Positions 12,201 to 22,561 of a DNA stretch of 64,000 bases are shown in pieces. The position numbers and the translations under genes are program-made. This stretch comes from Golubevia sp. BC0850 (taxonomy: Eukaryota > Basidiomycota > Exobasidiomycetes > Golubeviales > Golubeviaceae). Every line of letters begins with the position of its first letter. The stretch's first letter is position 1. Where the stretch lies: assembly GCA_012976225.1 (NCBI GenBank), contig JAAVVG010000042.1:23223-87222 (forward strand), in the 5' to 3' direction. Under the pieces are notes generated by a model. The model searched no databases. It was given only the letters and a program-made list of their open reading frames with translations, and was not told the DNA's origin.

Positions 12201-14190
12201 TTGGTTTCGCAGAAGTCGGTATTGGAGGTGGAGGTCTTGAAACTCTTTTCCCACTCGTACTTGAGCTTTGATTCGTCGTTGTACTTGAAGGACAATATTC
12301 CCTTGAAGAGTCTTCTTCCCAAACTTTCGGAACATCTCCAATCAAGTCAAAATTAGGTTTACTAGGAGGCATAGGAAGAGGTCTAGATCCTCCACCACTC
12401 TTGCTACTCGAAGAAGAAGGTAAAGAATTCGGAACCCCAGGAAATTGACTTTCATTCGATTTCTCAAAATCATCTAGACTTGGATATTGAGAGTTGAATT
12501 CAGAAGCAGTTGGGATATGTGGGAACCTTGTTTCTTGATCTTGATCTTGAGCCTCTTCTTCTTCATTGATCCCATTCTTTCGATCCTGATTTTGATTTCT
12601 TCCAGACCCACCAACATAACCTAGTTGTCCAACCACATCTTTACCATCTCTAACTTCCTTTCTAAGATTCTCAGCAATTGAATCTAGGTTCCCCTCGATT
12701 GCTGGTGAGGGAGATCTAGTTGAATTCCTTATTTCTTCCCCTTCTTCCCTTTCTCTAGATCTTGAGATTGAATCTTCTTCCGATTTCCCACTTCTGTTAG
12801 ATTCAGACCTTTCCCTGACTCCAGCACTCGACCTTCCAAGACCCTTTGAAATCCTCTTATTCCCAGAACTAGTGACTTCAGAACTCATTCCTTGATTTTT
12901 TAAGGCTTCTAATCTAGCTGCTAGACTATTTGGATCTGATTTTCCGTTCCCTTTCTCGTTTTCTTTTCGGTTTGGATCTGCTAGATTTAAGGAACCTAGG
13001 TCTTTTAAGATTGAGTTTGAGGAGATCGGATTGGAGGAGACAGAGATGTAGTTTGAGTTTGAAGGTAAAGGCGTAGTTGAAGGATGAGTAGAAGTAGAAG
13101 CCACATGACCTGTCGAAGTAGGAGTACTGGAATTCGAAGAAGCTTTGGATCTAGAAGGAGTAGAGAGTAGAGTCGAAGCGTTCCTTTCCTCTCTTTCTCG
13201 TAAGAGCTCTTCTACTCTGTTGCATCTCGAGATCAGTTCTGGTGTGCTCTGAGAAGGTAAAAGATGGGATGAAGGGGTTCGAAATCAGCATTCTAAGTCG
13301 ACTTTAGATTCTTTAAACGTTTACTTGAAGAAAGAAGAAAGAAGAGGAGGGAGACTGAAAGAGAGATAGGATAGAGAAAGAAAGAGTACTAACCTCCTGC
13401 AAATTCTTAAACCTCCTCCAAGTTTCATCTTTCTTGAGTCTGTGATCTTTAAAATCTGGAGCTGTTGGACAAAAGGAGATGATGCTGTGAGGTGAGATTA
13501 GAAGGAAGGAAAGGGACGGGACGGGAGAGGTGAGTAGAATGAATGATTGCGACGTCGATAGACCCCATACTACAAGCAAACAGAAAGCGACCGGAGCAGA
13601 GAAGAAGATGGAAAGTCGACAAATGGAAAGGAGACCCAAAACTCATTAAGTGTTCTTACGCAAATCTGGCAAGTCTATCTGCTGCGAATGAACTTCAAGA
13701 GCCTACCCAACCTCCCTGTCCCTCTCCCTCTCTGTGGTCCTTCCCATTCTCTCACATCTGTACTTCTTCCTTCCTTTCCCCTTCCCCTCAACTCCTCACC
13801 CCCTCCCTCTCGCCGCTCGGACACTCACGCTGCAGCCTTCCTGTAATTCAAGAAAGCGTCCTCCAAACTACCCTGCTGATCGCTTCCTCTAGCTCTCTCT
13901 ATCAAACCTTCAGCTGCATGAATGTAAGACTTGACAGAAAAGCCAGATTCGTAAAAAGGTAAAGGGTTAGCCTTCTTCAGTTCAGCTGGATGATTTGGTG
14001 AGATGAAGACGGAGGAGGAGGAGGAAGAAGAAGAGGAAGGCATCGGTTGAAGAGTAGATGAAGATGTTGATACTGATGGGTTAGAAGAGGGAGTAGAAGA
14101 GGGAGTAGAAGGAGTTGGAAGAGATAGAGATAACCTTCGTTGAGTAGTGGAAGTGGAAGTTGAAGTTGGAGATCGTGGATTATTTGACAT
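9283..14190 (-). CDS. DOA4: Doa4/USP8-type ubiquitin carboxyl-terminal hydrolase
   Basis: Seven exons on the minus strand keep phase throughout: 14190-13829, 13484-13394, 13248-10611, 10533-10112, 10020-9585, 9487-9405 and 9324-9283 (TGA), giving about 1357 residues. The order is an N-terminal USP8-dimerisation-like helical region (about 75-150, near IHAAEGLIERARG), long Ser-rich linkers, a rhodanese-like domain (about 535-690, LLIDLRSREEF), and a C-terminal UCH catalytic domain. The catalytic Cys box is GLKNVGNSCYMN (about 1013). A zinc-ribbon pair is visible as CLTCGT and CPSCKK. The His box is NTGHYTATIRNDGNWWYYDD, rebuilt across an intron. Yeast Doa4 and human USP8 share this architecture and remove ubiquitin from cargo at endosomes before degradation. 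The acceptor of exon 2 was chosen because it alone keeps frame. Intron 1 (344 nt) carries a 143-bp repeat copy. Confidence 0.95.
13618..13760 (+). repeat. Inverted copy of 8493-8635 inside ubiquitin protease intron 1
   Basis: Compared by eye with the reverse complement of 8493-8635, 142 of 143 bases match. The copy sits antisense within the first intron of the ubiquitin protease gene, between the donor at 13828 and the acceptor before 13484. Flanking sequence on both sides is unrelated, so the boundaries are sharp. Read on the plus strand it carries the peptide motif LIKCSYANLASLSAANELQ, shared with the other copy. Confidence 0.9.
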
Positions 14191-14606
14191 GTCCTAGTTG
14201 AGGATTGACGGAATGTTCTAGAAAGATTTGAATGATGAGTGAGTTGATTCAGATCATCTAATGGAAAAAGAGAGGGGATAGTGATACAGAGTGGAGAGAG
14301 TGAGAACTCAAAGTTGAAGCTGTGCTTTGGCTGAGTTGAACTGGAAGCGATTGCTTTAACGTTTCTCCCTGTTTGATTCTTTCGTTCAGTTTAATCAGTT
14401 TGGTTTTTTTGATCTTCAATTCTGATCTTCTTTTTGTAGAATTGAATCTGCTGTGTTGCTGAAAGATTCACTTCAACTTCAACGCTTCAACCGTCCTCGT
14501 CGATCTCAAGCCTTTCGCGGTTGACACGGTCAAAATTTCCGGGTATTTAGCGTGTCATACAACTTTTCTAATCATCTTTTTCTTTCCCACCCAAACCACC
14601 ATTACC
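14191..14606. promoter_or_regulatory. Divergent intergenic promoter between DOA4-like gene and BNA1
   Basis: The two start codons lie 416 bases apart and face away from each other, so both promoters must fall here or overlap. The interval has T-rich and CT-rich tracts near 14400 but no clear TATA box. No open frame of interest is present. Confidence 0.6.
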
Positions 14607-16182
14607 ATGTTACCACCTCTAAACTTCCACAAATGGATTTCAGAGAACTCACATTTACTTCAACCACCAGTTGGTAATTTCTGTCTTTTTAAGAGTGAGT
14701 GCATAAACGTTTAACCGTCATCTAATCTCATGTCATTCCCTTCCTACACTCACTCTACTTTCCCTCTGACCTCCATTCTTTTCTTATCTTCATACATTTC
14801 GATCTCACTCTTTTCAGCCTCTGATTACACAGTGATGGTAGTAGGAGGACCCAACGCCAGATCAGATTATCATTACCAACCAACAGAAGAATTCTTCTAT
14901 CAATATAAAGGTGCTATGACTTTGAAAGTCATTGAGGATGGAAAATTCAAGGACGTTGAAATTGGAGAGGGTGAAATGTTTGTTTTGCCAGGTGAGTCGT
15001 ACAATGGAATTCTTGAGTGAGTGAGTGAGAGGGAGCAGAGGTGGAGCTGCGAGGAGCTTAGCAAGCCTTGTCAGAAGGGGACTCAAGAAGTATGAAACGA
15101 ATGACGCTTTTCATAGCAAAAGAACAAATTGAAATTCATGTCAGAAAGAAGGTGTAGAGAGAGTTTCTTCGAGAATCTCATTTGGAAAGCATTCCATGAT
15201 CCGGAGATAAAGGTCTAAAATGACTAGGAATTTGAGGGCCCTCCAAGGAAGCCTTGGAGTCTTCAGAAGCTTCAACAAATAGCGAGTCTCAAGAAGTCGT
15301 TTCTTCAATCATTCAATCTCCTCAAAGTGGCATTGATAAAGATTTCCTCGACTCGGGGCCTCAGAAGGGTCTTACGACATCCAAAGGTCTCTCTAAGATT
15401 GTTTTTCTAGCAATCTCCCTTCTCTTACAAGCCTGGGTTGAAATCATTAAACCAGATCCAAGCCCTCAAGCTCTCACTATTCTCATCTAGAAGGAGAATC
15501 TTTGAACTTCTCTGGGGTTCCCCTAATGCCTTCTTCTCAATTCTTCCATTTCCTTCTCTATGTGCTTCTGCTCTTTTCTAACTCCCTCTGAACCTATTTT
15601 TCGTCTCCATCTCCATTTCCTTTCCCCCTTTTCCACTTCCACTTCCTTTTCCTCCCCCTCCCCCATCTTCAACTTCAAATCCCCCCTCTTCTTTCGAAAA
15701 CTTCTGCCTTTCTATGGTTTACAGCCTACACACCACATTCACCTTGCAGATATGAAAACACAATTGGACTGGTTGTAGAAAGAACTCGGCCTAAAGGATT
15801 GGAAGGTGAGATTCTTCAACAAGTAGCTTCATACGGAAATTCAAGATCCAGATTGGGTGGAATGCACGGTAGAGGGCTTTTCTATTTCAACCTTTCATAA
15901 GAATTTCCTCCAACCTAAACCTTCTACTTCCACAGAATTGCTGATCTCTTTCTCTCTCTCTTCCTTCTCATTCCAGACGCCATGCGTTGGTACTGTCCAT
16001 CTCCAGCTCATAAATCTCCAACCATCATCAAAGAATCAAGATTCATCTGTACGGACTTAGGAACCCAATTGAAACCAGTTATAGATGATTGGAAAGCTGA
16101 TGTTGAAGGTAGGAAATGTGGGGATTGTGGGAGAGTTGCAGGGGAGAGGGAACTGATCGAGGGGGAGAGGATTGGAAATTAG
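14607..16182 (+). CDS. BNA1: 3-hydroxyanthranilate 3,4-dioxygenase
   Basis: Four exons, 14607-14673, 14818-14991, 15725-15805 and 15977-16182 (TAG), give 175 residues, the usual length for this enzyme. It opens the ring of 3-hydroxyanthranilate in the kynurenine route to quinolinate and NAD. Family motifs are [13 protein letters not shown] (iron His), EEFFYQ (iron Glu), MFVLPG, TPHSP (iron His), [31 protein letters not shown], and a C-terminal CGDCG with the upstream Cys that bind the second metal. Exon 1 encodes [19 protein letters not shown], the expected start. Two oddities: the loop between PPV and DYTVMV seems several residues shorter than I expect for the family, which may hide a microexon in intron 1, and intron 2 is 733 nt. 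The intron at 15806-15976 contains an open frame that I treat as intronic because RWYCP must follow the ERTRPKG exon closely. Confidence 0.93.
14992..15724 (+). other. Unusually long (733 nt) intron of BNA1
   Basis: This intron is five to ten times longer than most others here. Donor gtgagt and acceptor ttacag are clean, and the exons on both sides are unambiguous family sequence. On the minus strand at about 15230-15140 a short frame reads [14 protein letters not shown], which resembles the start of an F-box. This raises the possibility that a fragment of an F-box gene was inserted. The match is short and could be chance. Confidence 0.55.
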
Positions 16183-17038
16183 AAAGAAGGATGAGAATCA
16201 GGAGGAGAGGAATTTTAGATTTCGAAGAATAGAAAGAGGGTTGAGAATCAGGCCATCAGGTGGAGAGGAATTGTAGGAGGGTCAGGCAAGGAGAGGAAAT
16301 GTATTAGTAGTAGGACTTTATAGCTTTGATTTTTTGAATTCGTTAATGCGTTTCGGCTCGTTTTGCGTAGATAGATGAGGGATGAATGGTTGAGACGAGA
16401 GAGAAGGATGACTTTGGAATGTCCGGTGATGGGTGACTTCATCCTTCTTTGGATTTAAAGAAAGAAAGGGAGGTCAAAGGCTTGTTCCGGACTCAAGATG
16501 AAGGAGACCATCTCAAGCGAAAGTCTATAGAGTTCGAGAATATTACAGATGACAAAAAGATTTCGTTTGGTTTCATTATGAAATTGAACAAAAGGTCTGA
16601 AGCTAAGAAATCGAAGGGAAAAAAAGCTGGACCGACCGAGGGAATCGACGCTTGACGACCGACAAGATGGAAACTGGAAATCCCTCCTTTCCCAACTCTT
16701 GGTCGGGCACTTTCTGTTCTTTGTTTCGTTCCGGTTTGGATTTTCGCACTTGGTGTTGCTCCCTTTTGAGAAGGTTTGATTGTGCTCTGTGGATTTCGAA
16801 GGGTGTAATGGTAATGAGAGTATGCTTGGATCTTATCTCTAATACCTGATGCCTACTTTATGTCCTGTCTCCTTCACTGAAGAGAAACTGAAGGACTTGA
16901 GTATCAATTGATATTCGGAAAGGTTTGATGGCAAATAACAGTTTATCTTCTCCTGAGTGAGATCTTCCTTCCTTTCCTTCTTTCCTTCCATTTCCACAGT
17001 CTTCCCAACCCCGTCTTGAAAAATCGAACAAGCTCAAA
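16183..17038. other. Spacer with one possible small ORF
   Basis: A plus-strand frame from 16449 to 16655 is lysine-rich (FENITDDKKISFGF, KKSKGKKAG) and could be a short exon or a small gene. It has no recognisable domain and no clear splice partner. The rest of the stretch, including the 3' flank of BNA1, holds nothing I can support. Confidence 0.35.
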
Positions 17039-17160
17039 TTCAACTCAAGGAGTTCAGATCTCTGTACGAAGCTCAACTAGATGGATCAAAACTCACCGAA
17101 ACTAAGAAGCTGGATTTCAGAAGACACATGGACGAGATGCTTAGAGATTTGGAGGAGTAA
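17039..17160 (+). CDS. Orphan terminal exon, helical acidic C-terminus
   Basis: The frame reads QIQLKEFRSLYEAQLDGS and continues KLDFRRHMDEMLRDLEE before TAA. This is strongly coding-like: charged, helical and without low complexity. Immediately upstream the frame meets TGA, so an exon boundary is needed, and acceptor-like ag dinucleotides are present. A possible first exon at 16928-16956 (ATG, then MANNSLSSPE, donor gtgaga) does not join in the right frame to the best acceptor at about 17002. I do not recognise the protein. It may be the tail of a small gene or of a decayed one. Confidence 0.4.
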
Positions 17161-18250
17161 AACGATGGCCAAGAAGGAGCTGGGCTGAGTTGAGAATGTG
17201 AGTAGACCACCAATCAATATCACAATCCCCAAAGGCACTCTCCATGAAAGAAAGAGCTGATGTGTCTTGAACACGTTCTTCACTTCTTTCCTTTTCCACG
17301 CCAGGTTCCAACGATTCTCAATTGAAAGAGGGAAAAACTCTCTTTCCTCTCTCTCCACTTTGAGGCTAAAAAATTATTCGATTCAATTCAATTCAATTCA
17401 ACTCAACTCAACTCAACTCAACTCAATTCAATTCAATTCAATTCGCTCTCCTCTCTCTCACTCAATCCGTTCCGAAGCAAAGAGTACAAGACCGCTCTCC
17501 GTTGCGAGTAAAAACCAAACCAACGTCAAGCCAAATGCCGCATTTAAGAGCAGACGTTCAAAATTGGGAATTGAAAAGCAGTGAACAGAGAAGAAGAGAA
17601 GACAATCGATCCCGAAACCTAAGATTCCTTCCAGCTGGAATGTTCTGCTGAAGCCGTCGTCCCTTCCATTCCTCTCTCGCGGCGGAATTCCAGAAGTCCA
17701 CTTCATTTCTACTGTCAGTACCAATCAAACGACGCCTCATCCTACATCATCTTGATGGCATCGTTCAGCAAGCCTTTGCTCTCACCCTTTTCTCTCCTTG
17801 CTCTCGCTTTCCTCAGTTCTCCCTGCTGCCGAGCTTTCTCCCCTCTCCTATTATTCCAAATTCAATAGAAACCCCCAAAATCTAGCTTCCCACATGTCTT
17901 CCAGGAAAGAAAGTCGAAATCTTAATTTGAGGTTACAAAATCTCACCTCCATTCCGAAGAATGAATGCATGCAACCGCTTTCAAAGACTTTGGAATGTAA
18001 TTCTGAAATTGATCTGGTGGGGTAATCGCAGTTGGCCTTGGATCACGATGAGGCGATTTGAGGTGAAAGAAAAGTATTACAGGTGTTGAAAGAGAGGTTT
18101 TGAACTTGAAATGGAGGTAGGTTCCTTAGAAGGTTGGGAGGGTCTTGTAGGTAGAAGATAAGAAGGGCAATCTGAGTGAAAGAGAAGGGTTCAACTTGAA
18201 TTCATAGTGAATACTTAGAGTCCCATAATCAGTCTGCAGTTCTGAAGAGG
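17161..18250. other. Gene-free spacer containing the microsatellite
   Basis: Apart from the pentanucleotide repeat, this kilobase has only short overlapping ORFs on both strands with no domain or splice context. Nothing further can be supported. Confidence 0.5.
17376..17444. repeat. Pentanucleotide microsatellite (ATTCA/ACTCA)n
   Basis: About 13 near-perfect 5-base units alternate between blocks of attca and actca. It is a simple sequence repeat without gene content. Confidence 0.95.
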
Positions 18251-18727
18251 TTAAATCAAAGATTTGAGCGGGGCAAAAGAGTTCATCGATCCTTGCTCGT
18301 TGCCATTCTTTTCAGCTTCCCTCTGCAAGTCAACCATAATCCTGGATGAGTCATGGGTACAAAATCTCTGAATCTGAAAATTCCCCCAAGTTTGGAGAGG
18401 AGACTCTGCAGAGTAAATTGCCAAGTTGATCTTAGAGGAAGAATCTTCAATCTTCTTTGTTGAAACTTTGAGCAGAGAAGATGAATCTGTCCAGGCTATC
18501 GTTTGAAAGTACTGGAAGATCTCGAATGGTTTGAATTGGTCCCAACTTCTGAAATCCGATGTTTGAGGCTCGACTTCAAAGGAAGCGAGTTGCAGTTCCT
18601 GTCTAGAATCTAGAAGCTCTGTGGACCAGCGATCTTTTGGAACCTTGATAGATATGTGTAACCAGCAATGAAGACTGCTGGCAAAGATCCGAGTGGTTTC
18701 TCTGTCGGTAAGCCCTAGGAAAGGGAG
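18251..18727 (-). pseudogene. C-terminal exon of an F-box/LRR family member
   Basis: A 158-codon minus-strand frame starts after an acceptor-like gattag (18733-18728) and ends at TAA (18253-18251). It opens LPFLGLTDRETTRIF, an LRR-type phrase like LTYLGLQSLQTLTDS in the F-box gene at 54396. It ends NSFAPLKSLI, which aligns with MEPLKKLI in that gene. The segment before it, NFQIQRFCTHDSS, aligns with the PTLQNLR region of the same gene. I found no upstream exons with an F-box, so this may be a gene with unrecognised 5' exons or a truncated remnant. Confidence 0.5.
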
Positions 18728-19353
18728 CTAATCGGAGATGGAAACTCATTAAGAGAGGGCAAAGAGAACCAGGCGCAAAAGTCGAAGCAATGACCTATGA
18801 AACACAATGATAAATCAAGCGCACTACTTTTTTCCAATGTGTTCGGCTCCACAAACTTGTTCGAAGTTCAAAATGAGAGACTCGAAGGCCAGCATGGTAG
18901 CCTAGTGTTGCTTCTTCTCGAAAGACCGTCTATCCACCCTCACAGCTCTTCCTTTCCAACCTACAACCTCATTGAACCATTCTAAATTTTAACTGAGAGG
19001 ACAGTATAACGTACTCACCAATGAGATGAGCTGGCAACTGGAAGGTTTTCAATTGTCCTACCCCCTTCCCTTCTTCCTCGACTGACGTCCCCAACGAGCT
19101 CTACCTCTGACTGCTCCCGGAGCCATTCTATCAATACGATGAGACTCAAGAGTTGAGAGTCTGACATATCCAACTACTCCTACCATCCGGCCTCTCAGTG
19201 CCTGATGCCTGATGCTTGATAGTTGTGGCAAAGTTATCAGCTTTCCTTCCGTATTGAATGAAAGATGATCATATTGAGTTCTAGAAGTGATTTGACTTGA
19301 ATAGCAGTAGCAACAGTAACAGTAGTAGAAAGACGTTCAATGTCCAAGCTTGA
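18728..19353. other. Spacer without a supported gene
   Basis: Short frames occur on both strands (for example 18797-18985 +). If the exon at 18251-18727 belongs to a live gene, its 5' exons should lie here on the minus strand, but I could not find an F-box or a consistent chain of exons. Confidence 0.4.
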
Positions 19354-19638
19354 AGCTCCCAACACTTTGCGAGATGGGAACGGAGGACTGATGGGCTTGA
19401 TGAATCTCGACTTGTTGCTTCTCGGATTGGCTTAATGAGGAAGAAACAAGTACTAATAGGACGCTATGTTGATTTTGAGGATCCGAATGCTTTGATTGAT
19501 CTTTCAGTCGTGAAAGAGGATGGAACAAGTCAAGAAGAAGAGACCAACAAGCTTCCAAAGGGCTTCGACGAATCAACGTATCAACGATCTCTTGCAAAAA
19601 TTCGGATCTCGCCATCTTTACCAGATCTGGCTATTTAA
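19354..19638 (+). CDS. Orphan exon-like ORF immediately upstream of the lipase
   Basis: A 94-codon plus-strand frame runs from just after a TGA to TAA at 19636-19638. It contains HFARWERRTDGLDESRLVAS, YVDFEDPNALIDLSVVKEDG and KIRISPSLPDLAI, with a coding-like composition. It lacks a convincing start; the first ATG is at 19435. It ends only 91 bases before the lipase start codon, and its last codons overlap a tatttaag sequence that may serve the lipase promoter. Function is unknown. It could be the last exon of a small gene or a remnant. Confidence 0.35.
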   Translation, partial: SSQHFARWERRTDGLDESRLVASRIGLMRKKQVLIGRYVDFEDPNALIDLSVVKEDGTSQEEETNKLPKGFDESTYQRSLAKIRISPSLPDLAI

Positions 19639-19639
19639 G
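19632..19639 (+). promoter_or_regulatory. TATA-like element of the lipase gene
   Basis: The sequence tatttaag lies about 95 bases upstream of the lipase ATG at 19730 and is followed by a CT-rich tract, a common fungal promoter layout. Assignment is by position only. Confidence 0.4.
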
Positions 19640-19729
19640 AGAACAGTTCTTTTTTCTTTTCCTTTGTTTCCTTCCACCTCCCATCTCTCTTCCACTCCCC
19701 TTTTCCCCACACTCTTTTACTCTTTACTC

Positions 19730-21978
19730 ATGACCAGCATGAGATTTCTAGCTCTCATCGCCTTACTTCCTTCTTTGGTTCTCTCAGCACCTTTAGACGT
19801 CAAAAGAGCACAAGGACAATCTCTTCCACCTCCATCTCTTGATCCATTTTACAAAGTTCCTTCAAACATTTCAACTTATGAGAGAGGTCAAGTGGTCGAG
19901 AAAAGAGACGTTGCAACGAACGTTGATGGCGGGAACACCGCAACCTCTTACCAGGTTAGTCAGAGATTGTCAAGGATCAGAACGAAGATGAAGATAGCAG
20001 AGAGGAGATGGCGGAGGGAAGAAAACGAGGCTCCGGGATTTCTCTCTGATTGCCGCCTCGAGTCAACATCTCTGAAACTTCCATGACTGATGAAAGCTTT
20101 TGTTTTGGATTTATTTAATCAACAGGTCAGCTACAGGTCCACAACAACTCTTCAAAATCCCGATTTGACAGTAGGTTCGTAATCTCCCTTCCCTCCCTCT
20201 GGATTCCCCTGAGAGTTATTCTCATCTTTCTACCGTCTTCCTTCTTGAAGCAACCATCTGGACTCCTTCAAATCCTTCCGTTAATCCAAGCAAAATTTTC
20301 AGCTATCAAGCATATGAGTGAGTTCCAATGCATCTCTTCAACTCCTGGCCGCCCTCTCACCTCCTTATTCTTCTTCCAACAGAGACGCGGTAGCTCTCGA
20401 CTGCAACCCAAGTTGGGCTTTCACCAAGCCAACAGATTCAGCGAACATCTTCATCAGTTCTCTCGACGCACCTCTGTACATCAATTACGCTCTCTCTAAA
20501 GGATGGTATGTCGTTGGTAAGTAACACCTTCTCGACAGTCCCCCTCTATCCAGCTCACCTCGCATGCTTCTCATTCCATCGTTTTCTCAGCTGCCGACCA
20601 CGAAGGATCTCAATCAGCTTTCATTTCTGGACGTCAACAAGGTCAAGCAGTCTTAGATGGTGTTAGAGCTTTGATGAACTCTGAAAACTTGGCAACAGAT
20701 TCTCAAATCGGATTACTTGGATATTCAGGTGGTGCTTCTGCAACTGTTTGGGCTACTAATATGCATGAAAGCTATGCTCCGGAATTAAATGTTATAGGGG
20801 CTGCTCATGGTGGTGAGTGATATGAGCGTGGAGGTAGAATTGAGAGTTCTTGAGAAGATGCAAAAGGATAACAAGAGAAAAACCCACTCCACATATCAAA
20901 GGCACCCCAATTGATACGAAGGGACTCTTCAACTTCCTCAACAAAAGCTTCTTCGCTGGGTTCGTAGGTGCAGTGAGTATGGAACCCCTCTTTTTGGTCC
21001 TTTAGCAAGAACTGAATGCTTCTCTTCCAAATTTCTGACAAAATCTTTCTTCCTGATCTCCAAATTAATACTTGTTCCGATTTTCTATCTGCTAGGGAGT
21101 CGTAGGTCTTTCAAATGCTTATCCAGATTTGGCTGAATTCGTTCAGAATTACACAACTCCAGCTGGAAAGAAGCTGATCGCCAAGTACAAGCAATCAGAT
21201 TACTGTATCGCTCAGGTGGCTTTAGGAAATCCATTCGACGATATCTTCAAGGTCAGTTTCGGAGCTAGTCTTGGAGACCGCGATTTTGACTGACTTCAGA
21301 GACTGACCTCCTTTTCTTTTAACTCTGCCCACTCTCTGGCGTTTCCGTTTCTCTTGACTCTCTCTGACACTGGCTCTCATAGTACATCACGATCGACAAT
21401 CCTCTAGAGGAACCAGTTCCAAAAGCGATCTTGGCTCAAGAAACCCTCTCGATTGAGAACGCAGCTGATCCTTCTCAGATCTCGACTCCTAAATTCCCAC
21501 GTTATATCTTCCATGGACTAGGTGAGTAAACCGATCCAGTTTCGACTACTCTGAGTTGCTTTGTCCGATCGGTCCTTAACACCACCTTTTCCCCTCGCCT
21601 CTCGGTTGCACGAATCCTCTCTCTTTTCTCTCCCACTGCCCCGATCTCCGACCAACTTTTCCAGAGGATGGCATCATTCCTTACAAGACAGCTAAGGAAT
21701 ACGTTGTCCAACAGTGTGATACAGGAGCGGATATCACCTTCAACACTCTTCCCATCGCCGAACATCTGTTGGGAGAAGTCTTGGGCTTGGTTCCAGCTCT
21801 CAGTTGGATGACTAGAGCTTTTGAAGGTCAGAATCCAAAAGTTAAGTGTGGAACTTCGACTCCACAAATCCCGATTCGTTCTAAAAAGGCTAGGGAGGTC
21901 ATCGGAGATGATGGAGTCAAGTACCTTCTGTCTTTGAATGGAAAGAAAGATGCTTTTGGTCAGACTTTCCACCTTTAA
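19730..21978 (+). CDS. Secreted triacylglycerol lipase, Candida LIP-type family
   Basis: Nine exons keep phase: 19730-19954, 20126-20174, 20251-20317, 20383-20516, 20591-20812, 20902-20972, 21096-21251, 21383-21521 and 21665-21978 (TAA), giving about 458 residues, as expected for secretory lipases. A signal peptide is clear (FLALIALLPSLVLSAP) and is followed by a possible KR processing site (LDVKRAQG). Family phrases are TIWTPSNPS, CNPSWAF, DHEGSQSAF, the nucleophile elbow GYSGGA (about residue 204) and HGGTPID. The probable acid is the Asp in HGLEDGIIPY (about 356) and the probable His is in PIAEHLLG (about 390). The protein should act outside the cell on lipid esters. A second in-frame ATG at 19739 is equally possible as the start. 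The gene converges on the flavin monooxygenase gene downstream. Confidence 0.93.
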
Positions 21979-22561
21979 CTTCAGGTTTATCGCTTCTAGC
22001 TCGCAAGTAGGGTGAACACACATTCTTTCCACGTTCCCAACTTTCCATTCTCTTGCGCACTGCTTCAGTCTACACTTACGCATACCTTCATTAGCTGCTG
22101 GCTTTGCCTTTTTCCATCCCTTTGTATCACCTTTTTCAAACTCGTTTCATCTTTGCGTAAGGCGCTCTTGTCAACATCTCACTCCATCCTCTCAAGTAGA
22201 AGAGGATGATTCCAACCCTGAGAATTAAAGGTACAAGCTGATCGTGTTCAGACATATCGACAAGGGTGGAGATCTCATTCCCTGGTCTCCGAGTGTTGTT
22301 GACCCGAGCTCCTCTTTCACTTTTTGTTTCGTCTATGCTCGCGGTCCTTCTGGGAAGAGCTTTGTTGTATCGGAGCCTACGAGCTCGAAAAGCTTTCAAG
22401 GGTCAAGATAGCATTTCGTCGTATTTACACAGAGCAGGTGGAAAATATAGACAGAAGCAATTAAAAGCAAAGAAAGAGCTAGGAGAGATAGGCGCTTCAG
22501 TAACAGTTGGCCTGTCCCACGGTTCAGATTCCAAGAACTAGTAGATATGTTGACGTCGAGC
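21979..22561. other. Convergent 3' intergenic region
   Basis: The ends of the lipase and flavin monooxygenase genes face each other across 583 bases. A 91-codon plus-strand ORF (22266-22541) has no recognisable feature. This stretch probably holds the two 3' UTRs. Confidence 0.5.

Noticed and set aside
13543-13962. 139-codon plus-strand ORF across the DOA4-like gene intron and exon 1
   Set aside because: It is antisense to well-supported ubiquitin protease exon 1 and its first part is the repeat copy.
15806-15898. In-frame open stretch ([19 protein letters not shown]) after BNA1 exon 3
   Set aside because: It would insert residues between ERTRPKGLE and RWYCP, which the family does not have there, and a clean gtgaga donor precedes it. 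I consider it intronic, although retention in some transcripts is possible.
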